Shown: positions 55,518 to 64,000 of the stretch, piece after piece
Layout of the letters: each line of letters begins with the position of its first letter
Position numbering within the stretch: position 1 is the first letter of the stretch
Origin: JAEULH01 sp963805915
GTDB taxonomy: Bacteria; Pseudomonadota; Alphaproteobacteria; Rhodospirillales; Defluviicoccaceae
Length of the DNA: 64,000 nt
Reading direction: 5' to 3'
Assembly: GCA_963805915.1 (NCBI GenBank)
Contig: CAWDWD010000022.1
Span: 107,156 to 171,155 of the forward strand
Notes under the pieces: generated by a model
Seen by the model: the letters and a program-made list of their open reading frames with translations, nothing else
The model's database searches: none
Told to the model about the DNA's origin: nothing
Program-made: the position numbers and the translations under genes

Positions 55518-58178
55518 ATGCAAACCGTAAACGATATTCGCAAGACGTTCCTCGATTATTTCGCGCGCCACGGCCATCGAGTGGTCGCCTCGGGCCCGCT
55601 GGTGCCGCGCAACGATCCGACGTTAATGTTCACCAACGCCGGCATGGTCCAGTTCAAGAACGTCTTCACCGGCGTCGAGAAGCGCGACTACGCCCGCGCG
55701 GTGACGAGCCAGAAGTGCGTGCGCGCCGGCGGCAAGCACAACGATCTCGAGAACGTCGGCTACACCGCGCGCCATCACACGTTTTTCGAGATGCTCGGCA
55801 ACTTCTCGTTCGGCGACTACTTCAAGGAGCTCGCCATTGAATTGGCCTGGAATTTTGTCACCAGGGAATGCGGACTGCCGGCCGAGCGGTTGCTCGTCAC
55901 CGTCTACGCTGATGACGAACAGGCGTTCGATCTGTGGAAGAAGATCGCGGGCCTTTCCGATGGCAAGATTCTGCGGATCCCGACCAGCGACAACTTCTGG
56001 TCCATGGGCGAAACCGGCCCGTGCGGCCCGTGCTCGGAAATCTTCTATGACCACGGCCCGCACATCCCCGGCGGGCCTCCGGGCAGCCCCGACGCCGAGG
56101 GTGACCGCTTTATTGAGATCTGGAACCTCGTGTTCATGCAATACGAGCAGATCGCGGCCGGACGCCGGGTTGACCTGCCGCGGCCGTCGATCGATACCGG
56201 GATGGGGCTGGAGCGGACCGCGGCGGTCCTGCAGGGGACCCACGACAACTACCAGATCGACCTGTTCCGCTCGCTGATCCAGGCCTCGGCCGAGGCAACC
56301 GGCACCGAGCCAGACGGACCGCACGCGATCTCGCACCGGGTCATCGTCGACCACCTGCGGGCGTCGGCGTTTCTGGTCGCCGACGGCGTCCTGCCGTCGA
56401 ACGAGGGCCGTGGCTATGTCCTGCGCCGGATCATGCGCAGGGCCATGCGCCACGCTCATATGATCGGCTGTGCCGAGCCGTTGATGTGGCGGCTGGTGCC
56501 GGCGTTGATCGCGAACATGGGCCAGGCCTTTCCCGAACTGGTCCAGACCGAAGCCATGATCGTTGATACCCTGCTTCTCGAGGAAACTCGCTTCCGGCGG
56601 ACCCTTGAGCGCGGCCTGCATTTGCTGGAGGACGCGGCCGATCGCCTACCCGACGGCGGGACCCTCGACGGCGAGACGGCATTCAAGCTCTACGACACCT
56701 ACGGCTTTCCGCTCGACCTCACCCAGGACGCCTTGCGCGCCAAAGGCGTCGGCGTCGACGTCGACGGCTTTAACGTGGCGATGGCCCGCCAGCGCGAAGA
56801 GGCGCGCAAGGCTTGGGCCGGCTCGGGCGAGGCCGCGACCGAGGCGGCGTGGTTCGCGATCCGCGAGCGCGCCGGCGCCAGCGAGTTCCTCGGCTACGAC
56901 ACCGAGACGGCCGAGGGCAAGATTGTCGCGTTGGTCGCGGGCGGTGCCGAGGTCAACTCCGCCGCCGCCGGGGCGGAGGTCGCGGTGGTCTGCAACCAGA
57001 GTCCGTTCTACGGCGAAAGCGGCGGTCAGACCGGCGATCGGGGAACGATCGCGACCGCCGCCGGCGGGCGGATGGTCGTCACCGATACCCAGCGCAAGCT
57101 CGGTGACCTGATCGTCCATCTGGGCCGCGTCGAGGCCGGCGCGTTGGCGCTTGGTGACGACGTCAGCCTCGAAGTCGATCACGGCCGCAGACAGGCAACC
57201 CGCGGCAACCACTCGGTGACCCACCTGCTCCACGCGGTCCTGCGCCGCCGCCTTGGCGAGCACGTCACCCAGAAGGGCTCGATGGTCGGGCCCGCGCGCA
57301 TGCGTTTCGATATCAGCCACCCACAAGCTATTCCGCCCGACGAGCTTGCCGCGATCGAGGCCGAGGTCAACGCCCAGATCCGCGACAATAGCGCCGTCGA
57401 GACCCATCTGATGGATCCCGATACGGCGACCGCCGCTGGCGCGATGGCGCTGTTCGGCGAGAAGTACGGCGAGGAGGTCCGCGTCCTGATGATGGGCGCG
57501 CGCGACGACAGTGGCCGGCCGTTTTCGACTGAGCTGTGCGGCGGCACCCACGTCCGGCGGACCGGCGACATCGGGCTGTTCAAGATCGTCTCCGAAAGCG
57601 CGGTCGGCGCCGGGATCCGGCGGATCGAGGCGGTGACCGGGGGCACCGCGCAGGCCCTGATCGCGCACGAGGAGGCGATCCTGCGCGAGCTCGCCCAACT
57701 ACTGCGCATCGGTCCCGACGAGTTCCCGGCCCGCATCAGCGCCCTGATGGACGAGCGGCGCAAGCTCGAGCGCGAGCTCAGCGAGGCACGCCGAGCTCTA
57801 GCGACAGGCGGCTCGGCGGCGGCCGAGACGGTCCGCGATGTCGGCGGGGTGCGCTATTCGCCGCGGCTGCTCGACGGCGTTCCCGCGCGCGACCTCAAGG
57901 GCCTCGCCGACGAGCTGAAGCAGAAGCTCGGCTCCGGAGTCGTCGCGTTGATCTCGACCGCCGACGGCAAGGCCTCGCTGGTCGTCGGCGTCACTGACGA
58001 TCTGAAGAGCCGCATCAGCGCGGTAGACCTGGTGCGCGCCGGTTCGACGGCGGTCGGTGGTAAAGGCGGCGGCGGGCGCCCGGACATGGCCCAGGCCGGC
58101 GGCCCCGACGCAGCCCAAGCCCAGGCCGCGCTCGACGCCATCGCGCACGCCATAGAGCACGCCATCGCCGCGGCTTAA
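55518..58178 (+). CDS. alaS: Alanyl-tRNA synthetase
   Basis: 886 aa, complete. Catalytic class II domain: TARHHTFFEMLGNFSFGDYF, motif 3 TGMGLERTAAVLQ. Editing domain: HSVTHLLHAVLRRRLGEHV (metal-binding HxxxH) and ELCGGTHVRRTGDIG. C-terminal C-Ala domain with Gly/Ala-rich GGKGGGGRPDMAQAGGPD. It follows recA as in many alphaproteobacteria. In the 180-bp gap a 5-bp hairpin (55464-55468/55477-55481) lies before the start; nothing suggests a T-box. Confidence 0.98.
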   Translation: MQTVNDIRKTFLDYFARHGHRVVASGPLVPRNDPTLMFTNAGMVQFKNVFTGVEKRDYARAVTSQKCVRAGGKHNDLENVGYTARHHTFFEMLGNFSFGDYFKELAIELAWNFVTRECGLPAERLLVTVYADDEQAFDLWKKIAGLSDGKILRIPTSDNFWSMGETGPCGPCSEIFYDHGPHIPGGPPGSPDAEGDRFIEIWNLVFMQYEQIAAGRRVDLPRPSIDTGMGLERTAAVLQGTHDNYQIDLFRSLIQASAEATGTEPDGPHAISHRVIVDHLRASAFLVADGVLPSNEGRGYVLRRIMRRAMRHAHMIGCAEPLMWRLVPALIANMGQAFPELVQTEAMIVDTLLLEETRFRRTLERGLHLLEDAADRLPDGGTLDGETAFKLYDTYGFPLDLTQDALRAKGVGVDVDGFNVAMARQREEARKAWAGSGEAATEAAWFAIRERAGASEFLGYDTETAEGKIVALVAGGAEVNSAAAGAEVAVVCNQSPFYGESGGQTGDRGTIATAAGGRMVVTDTQRKLGDLIVHLGRVEAGALALGDDVSLEVDHGRRQATRGNHSVTHLLHAVLRRRLGEHVTQKGSMVGPARMRFDISHPQAIPPDELAAIEAEVNAQIRDNSAVETHLMDPDTATAAGAMALFGEKYGEEVRVLMMGARDDSGRPFSTELCGGTHVRRTGDIGLFKIVSESAVGAGIRRIEAVTGGTAQALIAHEEAILRELAQLLRIGPDEFPARISALMDERRKLERELSEARRALATGGSAAAETVRDVGGVRYSPRLLDGVPARDLKGLADELKQKLGSGVVALISTADGKASLVVGVTDDLKSRISAVDLVRAGSTAVGGKGGGGRPDMAQAGGPDAAQAQAALDAIAHAIEHAIAAA

Positions 58179-58201
58179 GGCCGGGCGATTTCGCAAGCGC
58201 C

Positions 58202-58948
58202 TCAGCCGGCTTGCACGGCGGGGCGATGCAGTAGCCGCAGGCGTTCGAGAAGCGCCCCGGGTTCCGGCCTGCGGGTGTAGTCGGGATCGACGTCGACGTA
58301 GGCGATGCGCCGGTCGATGCCGATGATGTAGGTTGCCGGCACCGGCAGTTCGAACGTCGTCGTCCCATTCGTCGCCGGCAGGTCGATGCCGATCTTGATG
58401 TAGGCGTCGCGAAACGCCTCAGGCAGGACGTAGACCAGCCCGAAGGCCTTGGCGACGACGTTGTCGAGGTCGCTCAGAACCGGAAATTCGACCTGCAGCT
58501 TCTCAACCGTATCGGCCGACGAGATCAACGTCTGCGGCGAAATCGCCACGACCTCCGCGCCGGCGTCGCGAAACGACGCGATGTTCTCGTCAAGTGCGCG
58601 CAGGTAGGCGGAGCAATACCCGCACCAGCCGCCGCGATAAAACGTCAGCACGACCGGGCCGCGGGCGAGCATCTTCGAAAGGGTCACGGTGCGCCCGGAC
58701 GCGTCCGGCAGCGCGAAATCATCGACGACCTCTCCTTCCTGGCGCGAGCGCATCGCCTTGTTGTCGTCAAGCAGCTCGCGCGCGGCCTCCGTCAGGTTCG
58801 CCGCGGCGGCATTGCCCATGCCGGGCCTGCTCCGCTCGAGCGCCGCGACCAATCCGGCGGCAATCCGCGTGCCGCTCTCCGTGCCAGCGGCCGTCGCCTC
58901 TTGTGTCGGTATGCTGTCCATCTTCTCGCCTTTCGTCGTCATCGTCAT
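58202..58948 (-). CDS. Peroxiredoxin-like AhpC/TSA-family protein
   Basis: 248 aa. After an extended N-terminal region, DDFALPDASGRTVTLSKML starts a thioredoxin fold, with the redox site FYRGGWCGYCSAYLRAL holding a CxxC-type pair. ADTVEKLQVEFPVLSDLDN and a long C-terminal part follow. It resembles the redoxin-domain thiol peroxidase-like proteins; the substrate is unknown. Start chosen at 58948 (AGGAAC upstream); an in-frame ATG at 58918 or a start at 58975 is possible. It converges on alaS. Confidence 0.85.
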   Translation of the reverse strand: MTMTTKGEKMDSIPTQEATAAGTESGTRIAAGLVAALERSRPGMGNAAAANLTEAARELLDDNKAMRSRQEGEVVDDFALPDASGRTVTLSKMLARGPVVLTFYRGGWCGYCSAYLRALDENIASFRDAGAEVVAISPQTLISSADTVEKLQVEFPVLSDLDNVVAKAFGLVYVLPEAFRDAYIKIGIDLPATNGTTTFELPVPATYIIGIDRRIAYVDVDPDYTRRPEPGALLERLRLLHRPAVQAG

Positions 58949-59309
58949 GATCTGTTCCTGCCGGCGGCTCCTCACGCGTTACATGGCGAAGCCGAAGCCG
59001 TTTTCCAGTCATCCGGTCACCGGCGTCGAGACGAGGGCGCTCTTGTGTAGCTGGTGGACTTACTATGGCGCGCGCCGTTGCCAGCCGGCGCGGGGCGGTG
59101 TGACGCGGGTTGCGTCAGCCGATTCTCTCGAGCAAACCGCCGGCAATCCAATTGCAGCGAAAAAAAGTATACGGTATTATTGCCTGCTTATTGCTGAGTA
59201 CGCTTTAGGTAAGCGGTTTTTTAGCCTAGGCGAGGGTATTTATTTGTTTGCAGCAACCTTTCGTTGCAGTTAACTGCACGATCCGCTTCCTCGGATGATT
59301 ACGAATAGT
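58949..59309. other. AT-richer junction without a recognised gene
   Basis: Base composition changes sharply near 59155-59280, with runs of A and T unlike the rest of the window. A perfect 14-bp palindrome, TGCAGTTAACTGCA, is at 59265-59278, next to a GCAAC/GTTGC hairpin. This looks like the left edge of the acquired segment; I could not find a tRNA or attachment repeat. Confidence 0.55.
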
Positions 59310-60131
59310 TCAGGGGCCATTGCGAGCGTGGAGCTCGTGGTCGTCCGATATTCGGTCTGGGCGCCAGGTGTGCAAAGTGTCGAGGCGCCATTCGATATGG
59401 CGCCACTGGATCTCCTCGAAGGCTCCACAAGATGGACATGGAACCTCATACACCCGTTGATCGCTCGTCGCGTAGCTGCGCAAGACATTCGAGGTTTCCG
59501 CGTCCAATGGCGTGCTGCCGATCACAATCTTGCGGTCGGCAAAGGACAGCGTGCGCTTCTCCGCGATGATGATTGGCGATCCCTCGGCGCCAAGCGGCAT
59601 GGCGTCGGCTTCGTCAACGAGCAGAACGCGAGCAGTGTGTCTCCACAAGTTCCGCGGAGCCTTGCTGGCAATGACCTTGAGACTGCCGCCGGCAAACCGC
59701 CGCGACAGCAAAGTGTTGCGCTCGGAATCGTCGGCGAGAAGGCCGCGAAGGGAAGGTGTGGCGTCGAAGATCGGTTCGAGGTCGGAAACGACAAAATCGC
59801 GGGCGTCACTCTCGGTCGGCTGCAAGACCAAGATCGGCGCCGGGTCATTGGCCACGAATGACGCCACGGCCGCGCTCAAAAGCATGGTGAAACCGACGCG
59901 AACCGACTTCACGAGCGTTACCCGCTCAAGCGCCGGATCGCCGATCGCGTCCGCAATGGCGCGCTGATATGGGAACAGCCGCAACCGGCCGGGCAGCGCG
60001 CTCGCGCCCTCGGGCAATCTGATTGTGCTTTCCGCCCACGTGCTCAGCGCCATTTTCGGCGGCGGGCGCAGCGACAGGCGAGCGCGGGCGAGCGCTGGCG
60101 GAAGATTTTCGTTGTGTGGCGTCGTGTACAT
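59310..60131 (-). pseudogene. Phage terminase large subunit (GpA type), truncated
   Basis: 273 residues of the N-terminal ATPase part: PGRLRLFPYQRAIADAIGDP, ERVTLVKSVRVGFTMLLSAA (Walker A-like region), VLVLQPTESDARDFVVSDLE, RVLLVDEADAMPLGAEGSP (Walker B) and YEVPCPSCGAFEEIQWRHIE. GpA-type large subunits are about 600 aa, so the nuclease half is missing; the frame ends soon after the Cys pair. I see no further homology in 59000-59310. Packages phage DNA when intact; here it marks a decayed prophage. Confidence 0.82.
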
Positions 60132-60293
60132 CGCGCGATACTATACAAGCAATATGTGTGTTGCCAGCTTTTGCCACTCGTCGAGGATTGATCCTTGGAC
60201 GAAACTGCTACAGGAAGCTGTGACGGAATTGACTTGAAAGAACGAAGGTAGTACCGCTTCTGCTTGTTGGGCGTCTGGATTTAGGGGGGGGGT

Positions 60294-60752
60294 ATGATTG
60301 ACTGCCGTAGTGGCGCGCATACGCGCGCAAACCGAAATGCGGGCCGAGACTGCAAAAAAAGGATTGCGGGTCTTGCGCTCCTGGCACTGACGGCGGCGTG
60401 CACGTCGACGGATCAGGTTGGCTTGATGGCGCTTCCCACCGCCGATCCGGCCTCGCTGCTGACGAAGCCGGTAGCGTACCAGACGCTCGGTGTAGTAGAA
60501 GGCGACGCATGCCGGTACTTCGCCCTCGGGTTGATCCCATGGGGAAACGCGACGGCCGGAGCGGCCCTCGAAGAGGCACTAGCGTCGACAGGTGGTAACG
60601 CGCTGCTCAATGCCACTGTAGAAACATCCCTTTTCGGCTTTATTCCGATCTACAACCTCTTCAGTTTCACGTGCACGACGGTGCGTGGTGTGGCAATCAA
60701 GTACCAGAGCACGGGTACCGTTAACGAACCGCACGTGGCCCCACCATCGTAG
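60294..60752 (+). CDS. Small lipoprotein resembling the TRL-like family
   Basis: 152 aa. A basic N-terminus (residues 1-23), a hydrophobic core IAGLALLALTAAC with lipobox LTAAC, then a short mature domain: CRYFALGLIPWGNATAGAALEEAL and GNALLNATVETSLFGFIPIYNL, then FSFTCTTVRGVAIKY. The layout is that of TRL-like small lipoproteins, function unknown. A G-rich ribosome site (AGGGGGGGG) precedes the ATG. Its TAG stop lies in the left copy of the 14-bp repeat flanking the IS3 element. Confidence 0.75.
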   Translation: MIDCRSGAHTRANRNAGRDCKKRIAGLALLALTAACTSTDQVGLMALPTADPASLLTKPVAYQTLGVVEGDACRYFALGLIPWGNATAGAALEEALASTGGNALLNATVETSLFGFIPIYNLFSFTCTTVRGVAIKYQSTGTVNEPHVAPPS

Positions 60753-60759
60753 GGATTAT
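60746..60759 (+). repeat. 14-bp direct repeat, left copy (flank of IS3 element)
   Basis: ATCGTAGGGATTAT; an identical copy is at 62150-62163. The two abut exactly the TG and CA ends of the element between them. Confidence 0.8.
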
Positions 60760-62149
60760 TGGGGTGCGTCAGGGTTTTTTGAGACATTCGGCTGCGGCTA
60801 AATGAACCGCAAAAGGAAGGAGAGCTGAATGGACGGAATGGTTGAGACTGCGACGACGCAGCCGGCGGACTTGGCGGAGCGCTCCCGACCAGCTGGCGGA
60901 GACAAGTCCGCCGGCGGGCCGCCGCCGCGACGCTTCTCGGCGAAGCGGAAGCTGAATGCGGTGAACCGGCTGATGCGGGGCGAGCCTTTGGAGCTGGTGT
61001 CTCGCGAGCTCAACGTCACGGCGGCGCGGCTGTCGTCCTGGCGCGACCAGGCGCTCCTGGCCGCCGAGACGGCGCTGAAGGACCGGGATCGCGACGACCG
61101 CGACGACGAGATCGCCCGGCTGAAGGGCAAGGTCGGCGCGATGACGATGGAGATCGAGCTTTTGTCCGACAAGATCGCGCGCCTGGAGGGTGGCGCCCCT
61201 TTGGCACGACGGAGGTCGAGGCGATGAGCCGGGCGGTCTCGCCCTCCGCTGGTCGGGTTTATGGCCTGGCGCGGGTCACCCGCTGCTGGAAGGTCTCGCG
61301 GGCGAGCCTCTATCGCCATCGCCAGGCAGCCTTGGCGTCGAGGCGCCGCCCCGGCCCCATGGGCCCTTGCGACGACGCGACGCTGGTGGAGCACATCAAG
61401 CAGGTGATCGCCGAGAGCCGGTTCACCGGCGAGGGCTACCGCAAGATCTGGGCACGGCTGCGCTTCTCCGGGATCCGGAGCTCACCCGGACGCATCCGGC
61501 GGCTGATGCGGGAGAATGGGCTGTTGGCGCCGCACCGGGTCCGCAAGCGGCCGGAGAAGACGCACGACGGCACCATCATCACCGACGCCGTGGACGTCCT
61601 GTGGGGCACCGACATGACCCAGACCATCACCGTGGCAGACGGCGTGGCCCATGTCTTCGTCGCCGTCGATCACTGCAACAGCGAATGCGTCGGCATCCAC
61701 GCCGACAAAAGCGCCAACCGCTTCCAGGCCTTGGAACCGGTGCGCCAAGGCGTGCGCCAGCACTTCGCCGCCATCGGCAAGGACGTGGCCGCCGGCCTCA
61801 AGCTCCGCCACGACCATGGCTCGAACTACATGTCCCATGACTTCCAGAGCGAGATCGCCTTCCTCGGCATCGAGGCCTCGCCGTCCTTCGTCCGCGAGCC
61901 GGAGGGCAACGGCGTCGCCGAGCGCTTCATCCGGACGCTGAAGGAGAACCTGCTCTGGGTCCGCCACTTCGAGACCATCGAGGAACTGCGGCTGGCGTTG
62001 CTCGACTTCGCCGCCTGGTACAACACCCACTGGCTGGTCGCCCGCCATGGCCACCGGACACCCGCCCAGGTCAGGGCCGACCAGCAACAGCCATGGATCG
62101 GGCCGCATGACCGTCGCAGACGCTTGTCTCATAACCGTGGCGCAGTACA
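60760..62149 (+). mobile_element. IS3-family insertion sequence, apparently complete (about 1390 bp)
   Basis: Left end starts TGGGGTGCG and reads through TTTTTTGAGACA at 60786; right end 62125-62149 is its imperfect inverse (TGTCTCATAACCG...GTACA), so the element begins with TG and ends with CA as IS3-family elements do. It holds orfA and orfB on the plus strand. It is flanked by 14-bp identical direct repeats, longer than the 3-5 bp usual for this family. Confidence 0.8.
60829..61227 (+). CDS. IS3-family transposase OrfA
   Basis: 132-aa DNA-binding subunit: helix-turn-helix around RRFSAKRKLNAVNRLMRGEP and ELVSRELNVTAARLSSWRDQ, then a coiled-coil rich in charged residues (DRDDRDDEIARLKGKVGAM) for multimerisation. 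AAGGAAGGAGAG ribosome site upstream of ATG. The stop overlaps the orfB ATG (ATGA), so OrfB may be made by re-initiation as well as by programmed frameshifting. Confidence 0.9.
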   Translation: MDGMVETATTQPADLAERSRPAGGDKSAGGPPPRRFSAKRKLNAVNRLMRGEPLELVSRELNVTAARLSSWRDQALLAAETALKDRDRDDRDDEIARLKGKVGAMTMEIELLSDKIARLEGGAPLARRRSRR

Positions 62150-62156
62150 ATCGTAG
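61224..62156 (+). CDS. IS3-family transposase OrfB (DDE integrase-like)
   Basis: 310 aa. HTH_21-like N-terminus (ESRFTGEGYRKIWARLRFSG, SPGRIRRLMRENGLLAPHRV) and an rve-type core with the DDE triad: Asp in WGTDMTQTI, Asp in RHDHGSNYMS and Glu in GNGVAERFIRTLKENL. WYNTHWLVARHGHRTPAQVR is the usual C-terminal end. The stop TAG lies outside the element, in the right copy of the flanking 14-bp repeat. No damage seen. Confidence 0.93.
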   Translation: MSRAVSPSAGRVYGLARVTRCWKVSRASLYRHRQAALASRRRPGPMGPCDDATLVEHIKQVIAESRFTGEGYRKIWARLRFSGIRSSPGRIRRLMRENGLLAPHRVRKRPEKTHDGTIITDAVDVLWGTDMTQTITVADGVAHVFVAVDHCNSECVGIHADKSANRFQALEPVRQGVRQHFAAIGKDVAAGLKLRHDHGSNYMSHDFQSEIAFLGIEASPSFVREPEGNGVAERFIRTLKENLLWVRHFETIEELRLALLDFAAWYNTHWLVARHGHRTPAQVRADQQQPWIGPHDRRRRLSHNRGAVQS

Positions 62157-62163
62157 GGATTAT
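62150..62163 (+). repeat. 14-bp direct repeat, right copy
   Basis: Identical to 60746-60759; it also supplies the TAG stop of orfB (62154-62156). Confidence 0.8.
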
Positions 62164-62499
62164 CTTGCGGCGCGATCATCATCTGTTAACCTTCCAGTTG
62201 GCATGCCAAGGCGCGGCTCAGGCATGGCTCGGCGGAGCTGGGTTCGGCATGGCGAGGCATGGGGCCGTATGGCCAAAGGGAGCCGATCAGGGTTTGATCG
62301 GAACTTTTGGGCCAGCGCGGTCATTCCTCTGCGGCGCCGGACGCTTCGAGCAGCGCCGAGCGGATCTCGGAATTGATCACCTCGGACTTCGGCCGGAGAG
62401 AGACTACCAAGCCGGCTTCGAACGCGTGACGGGATCGCGATATCGTCAAGCGTATCGAGCGCAAGGTGCCGGACCATTCCCGCTTGGCCGTCGCCACCT
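62164..62499. other. Stretch without a recognised gene between two IS3-type elements
   Basis: Open frames exist on both strands, but none has recognisable protein character. The first part is rich in GGCATG-like words. It may be the damaged left part of the IS3 remnant to the right. Confidence 0.45.
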
Positions 62500-62997
62500 C
62501 GATCAACTCGCCGTGCGCCAGGGCGTCTGGGCTGAAAGCTGCCTCGCCAGCCCGCTCGTGCTCCATGCCGACAACGGAGCCTGATGAAGGGCGCGACCTT
62601 GAAGGTGACACTGGAGCATCTTGGCATCACGCCCTCCATAGCCGCCGGGTCAGTAGACAATCCCTTTCGGAAGCCCTGTTCCGGACCTGCAAATACCGGC
62701 CGGAATGGCCGACCAAGGGCTTCAGCGCCATCGAGGCCGCCCGCGATTGGGTGAAACACTTCGCCGACTGGTACAATGGCGAGCACCTGCACAGCGCGAT
62801 CCGCTTCGTCACCCCCAACATGCGGCATGCACGACAAGAGCAGACCGTGCTGGCCGCGCGGCCTGTCTCCGGGCAGGGCGCGCGCGGCCAGGCCAAGACG
62901 ATGGTCAGGACAGACGCGCAACTGGGCGCCAGCCGGTGACATCTGGCTGAACCCGGAGCGCGATAACGGCGCCCTCAAAATAAGAGACGCCGCATGA
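62500..62997 (+). pseudogene. IS3-family OrfB remnant with several frame changes
   Basis: Pieces in three frames line up as the C-terminal half of a transposase distinct from the intact one: LVLHADNGA (DDE Asp), MKGATLKVTLEHLGITPS, SEALFRTCKYRPEWPTKGFS, DWVKHFADWYNGEHLHSAIR (after the catalytic Glu region) and NWAPAGDIWLNPERD to the end at 62997. A stop and at least three shifts interrupt it. The DNA just downstream (to about 63023, ending TTTGACA) may be its right inverted repeat. It appears to have landed in the primase/VapE-like gene. Confidence 0.75.
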
Positions 62998-62999
62998 AC

Positions 63000-64000
63000 T
63001 GCCGGACAACTACTTTGACAAACACCGACTTCAACCCACGGGCGGGGAAAAATCTCGTCTTGGGCGTCCCACGGCAAGCGGCGCAAAACACAGATATCGC
63101 GCGAAAATTCGTTGAACGCGACCGCGCCACGCAATGCGGTATCCTCACGCAAAGAGAGCAAAACGTTATAGAGTATCCTTTGGGTTGCCGGTATCTGATT
63201 CGCCAGCTTCGCCGGCCATGTCTGTTCTGGCCCGTGGTTTCGTTTTCCCTGTCTCGAAGCCGCTGGAACATGCCCCGCACGTTGGCTTCTTCGAGCGGCG
63301 GGACGCACCGGGTGGCGTTTTCCGAAATAGCTTGCTCAAGCGCCTTCTCGTACTCGTGTGCCCGGACCGGGCCAGGCGGATCACGCGACCGACGATCGAA
63401 AGGATTGTTGTACGCTGCCCCTCTGGGATGGTCCGCCAGGACCCGCGCGCTTGCGCTCGCGCTTCTCCTGCTCGGGCTTGGCCGCCGGCTCCAAGCCGGG
63501 CAGATAGGGCATTTCCCAATACTCTCGGCGAGGTCGTCGAGGTCGTATTCGACCGCCGGCCGATGTTCGAGGATCGCGACGGGTGCAGGATCGCCTTTGC
63601 AATGGATTGAACCCGCGGATGCGAATCGGCTGCGAGACTTTCCGAATGCGACATCGCCGCCGATCCGCTCGGCCAGGACCTTGCGCAGCGCGGCCAGCGC
63701 GGTCACGGCTTCGTTGCCCTCGACCGCCTCGCTCAACCGCCGATAGGCGTGAGCCTTCGCCGCGCCATCGGCCGTCCGGCCGCCGCTCGCGACGATCATC
63801 GTCGCCGGGCCAAGATGCCGCTCGGCGTGGCCCAGCTTGGCCGCGATTTCGCCGCCGTCGATATCGACCACGACGACGGCCGCCGCCACGATATCTTTCG
63901 CGCTCGCGTGCTGTGTTTCGGTCGTCGCCGGAATCAAGATGCCGCGCCGCCCGCCTTGGCGCGCGCCGAGCAATACGATGAATGAAGGCGCCCGGCAAAG
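63000..64000 (-). pseudogene. Primase/VapE-like replication gene of a mobile element, 5' end outside window, frameshifted and truncated
   Basis: The minus-strand frame is open to the right edge. From there it reads VVVVDIDGGEIAAKLGHAER, ATMIVASGGRTADGAAKAHA, then a GSIHCKGDPAPVAILEHRP segment, characteristic of the primase-polymerase part of phage and island replication proteins. After about 63560 the recognisable sequence hops between frames: IVGRVIRLARSG, EEANVRGMFQRLRDRENE, then LRGAVAFNEFSRDICVLRRL and PWDAQDEIFPRPW, which resembles the start of a VapE/VirE-like helicase domain. It stops where the IS3 remnant begins, near 63000-63023. Family naming is by recall of motif wording, so moderately sure. 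Confidence 0.65.

Noticed and set aside
58689..59273. Plus-strand frame of 194 codons
   Set aside because: Most of it is antisense to the peroxiredoxin-like gene, and the rest runs into AT-rich DNA without protein character.
62975..63230. C-terminal part of the long minus-strand frame as a real protein end
   Set aside because: Recognisable VapE-like sequence continues in a different frame here, so this tail is out-of-frame translation.

Overview
The window is a high-GC chromosomal segment of a motile, peptidoglycan-making alphaproteobacterium. The gene order (late dcw cluster, then bamD-recN-ligA; flgBC-fliEQR-flhB followed by a CckA-like kinase; recA-alaS) and the protein sequences fit Rhodospirillales best. 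That placement is my inference from gene order and recognised families, not from a search.

Layout. (1) 1-9800: murD(end)-ftsW-murG-murC-murB-ddl-ftsQ-ftsA-ftsZ, almost all start/stop overlapped. (2) 10006-14603: bamD, recN, ligA; lpxC, which usually lies between ftsZ and bamD in this group, is not there. (3) 14624-18290, minus strand: queC with a small Cys-rich partner, a frameshifted chaB, an ECF sigma factor, a membrane-tethered SDR enzyme and a small secreted protein. (4) 18412-26329, minus strand: a chemotaxis operon with hybrid cheA, cheW, cheY, an in-frame cheB-cheR fusion, a second cheY, cheZ and an unrecognised 365-aa protein; an OmpR-type regulator diverges from it. (5) 27449-31813: two tandem chemoreceptor genes that share an almost identical signalling domain; the first is broken by several single-base shifts, the second has a Cache sensor and a C-terminal zinc-binding (CZB) domain. 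(6) 32059-33234: an IS110-family transposase with a long non-coding left flank. (7) 33381-46876: hydroxyacid metabolism, an RTX-type secreted protein, tsaC/sua5, cysQ, maa, an M17 aminopeptidase, a TAXI transporter receptor, pssA-psd, a LysM protein and mtgA. (8) 46886-52572: a TPR protein, flagellar rod and export genes, cckA-like. (9) 52630-58948: a LuxR-type regulator, recA, alaS, a peroxiredoxin-like protein. (10) 58949-64000: a decayed mobile island with a truncated terminase, a small lipoprotein, an intact IS3-family element flanked by 14-bp direct repeats, an IS3 remnant and a broken primase/VapE-like gene running off the right edge.

Many genes, including ones normally essential (tsaC, cckA), carry a single-base shift, mostly a one-base insertion in a short homopolymer. 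This may be sequencing error rather than true decay, and it should be settled before any of these genes is called a pseudogene. No rRNA, tRNA or CRISPR array was seen.
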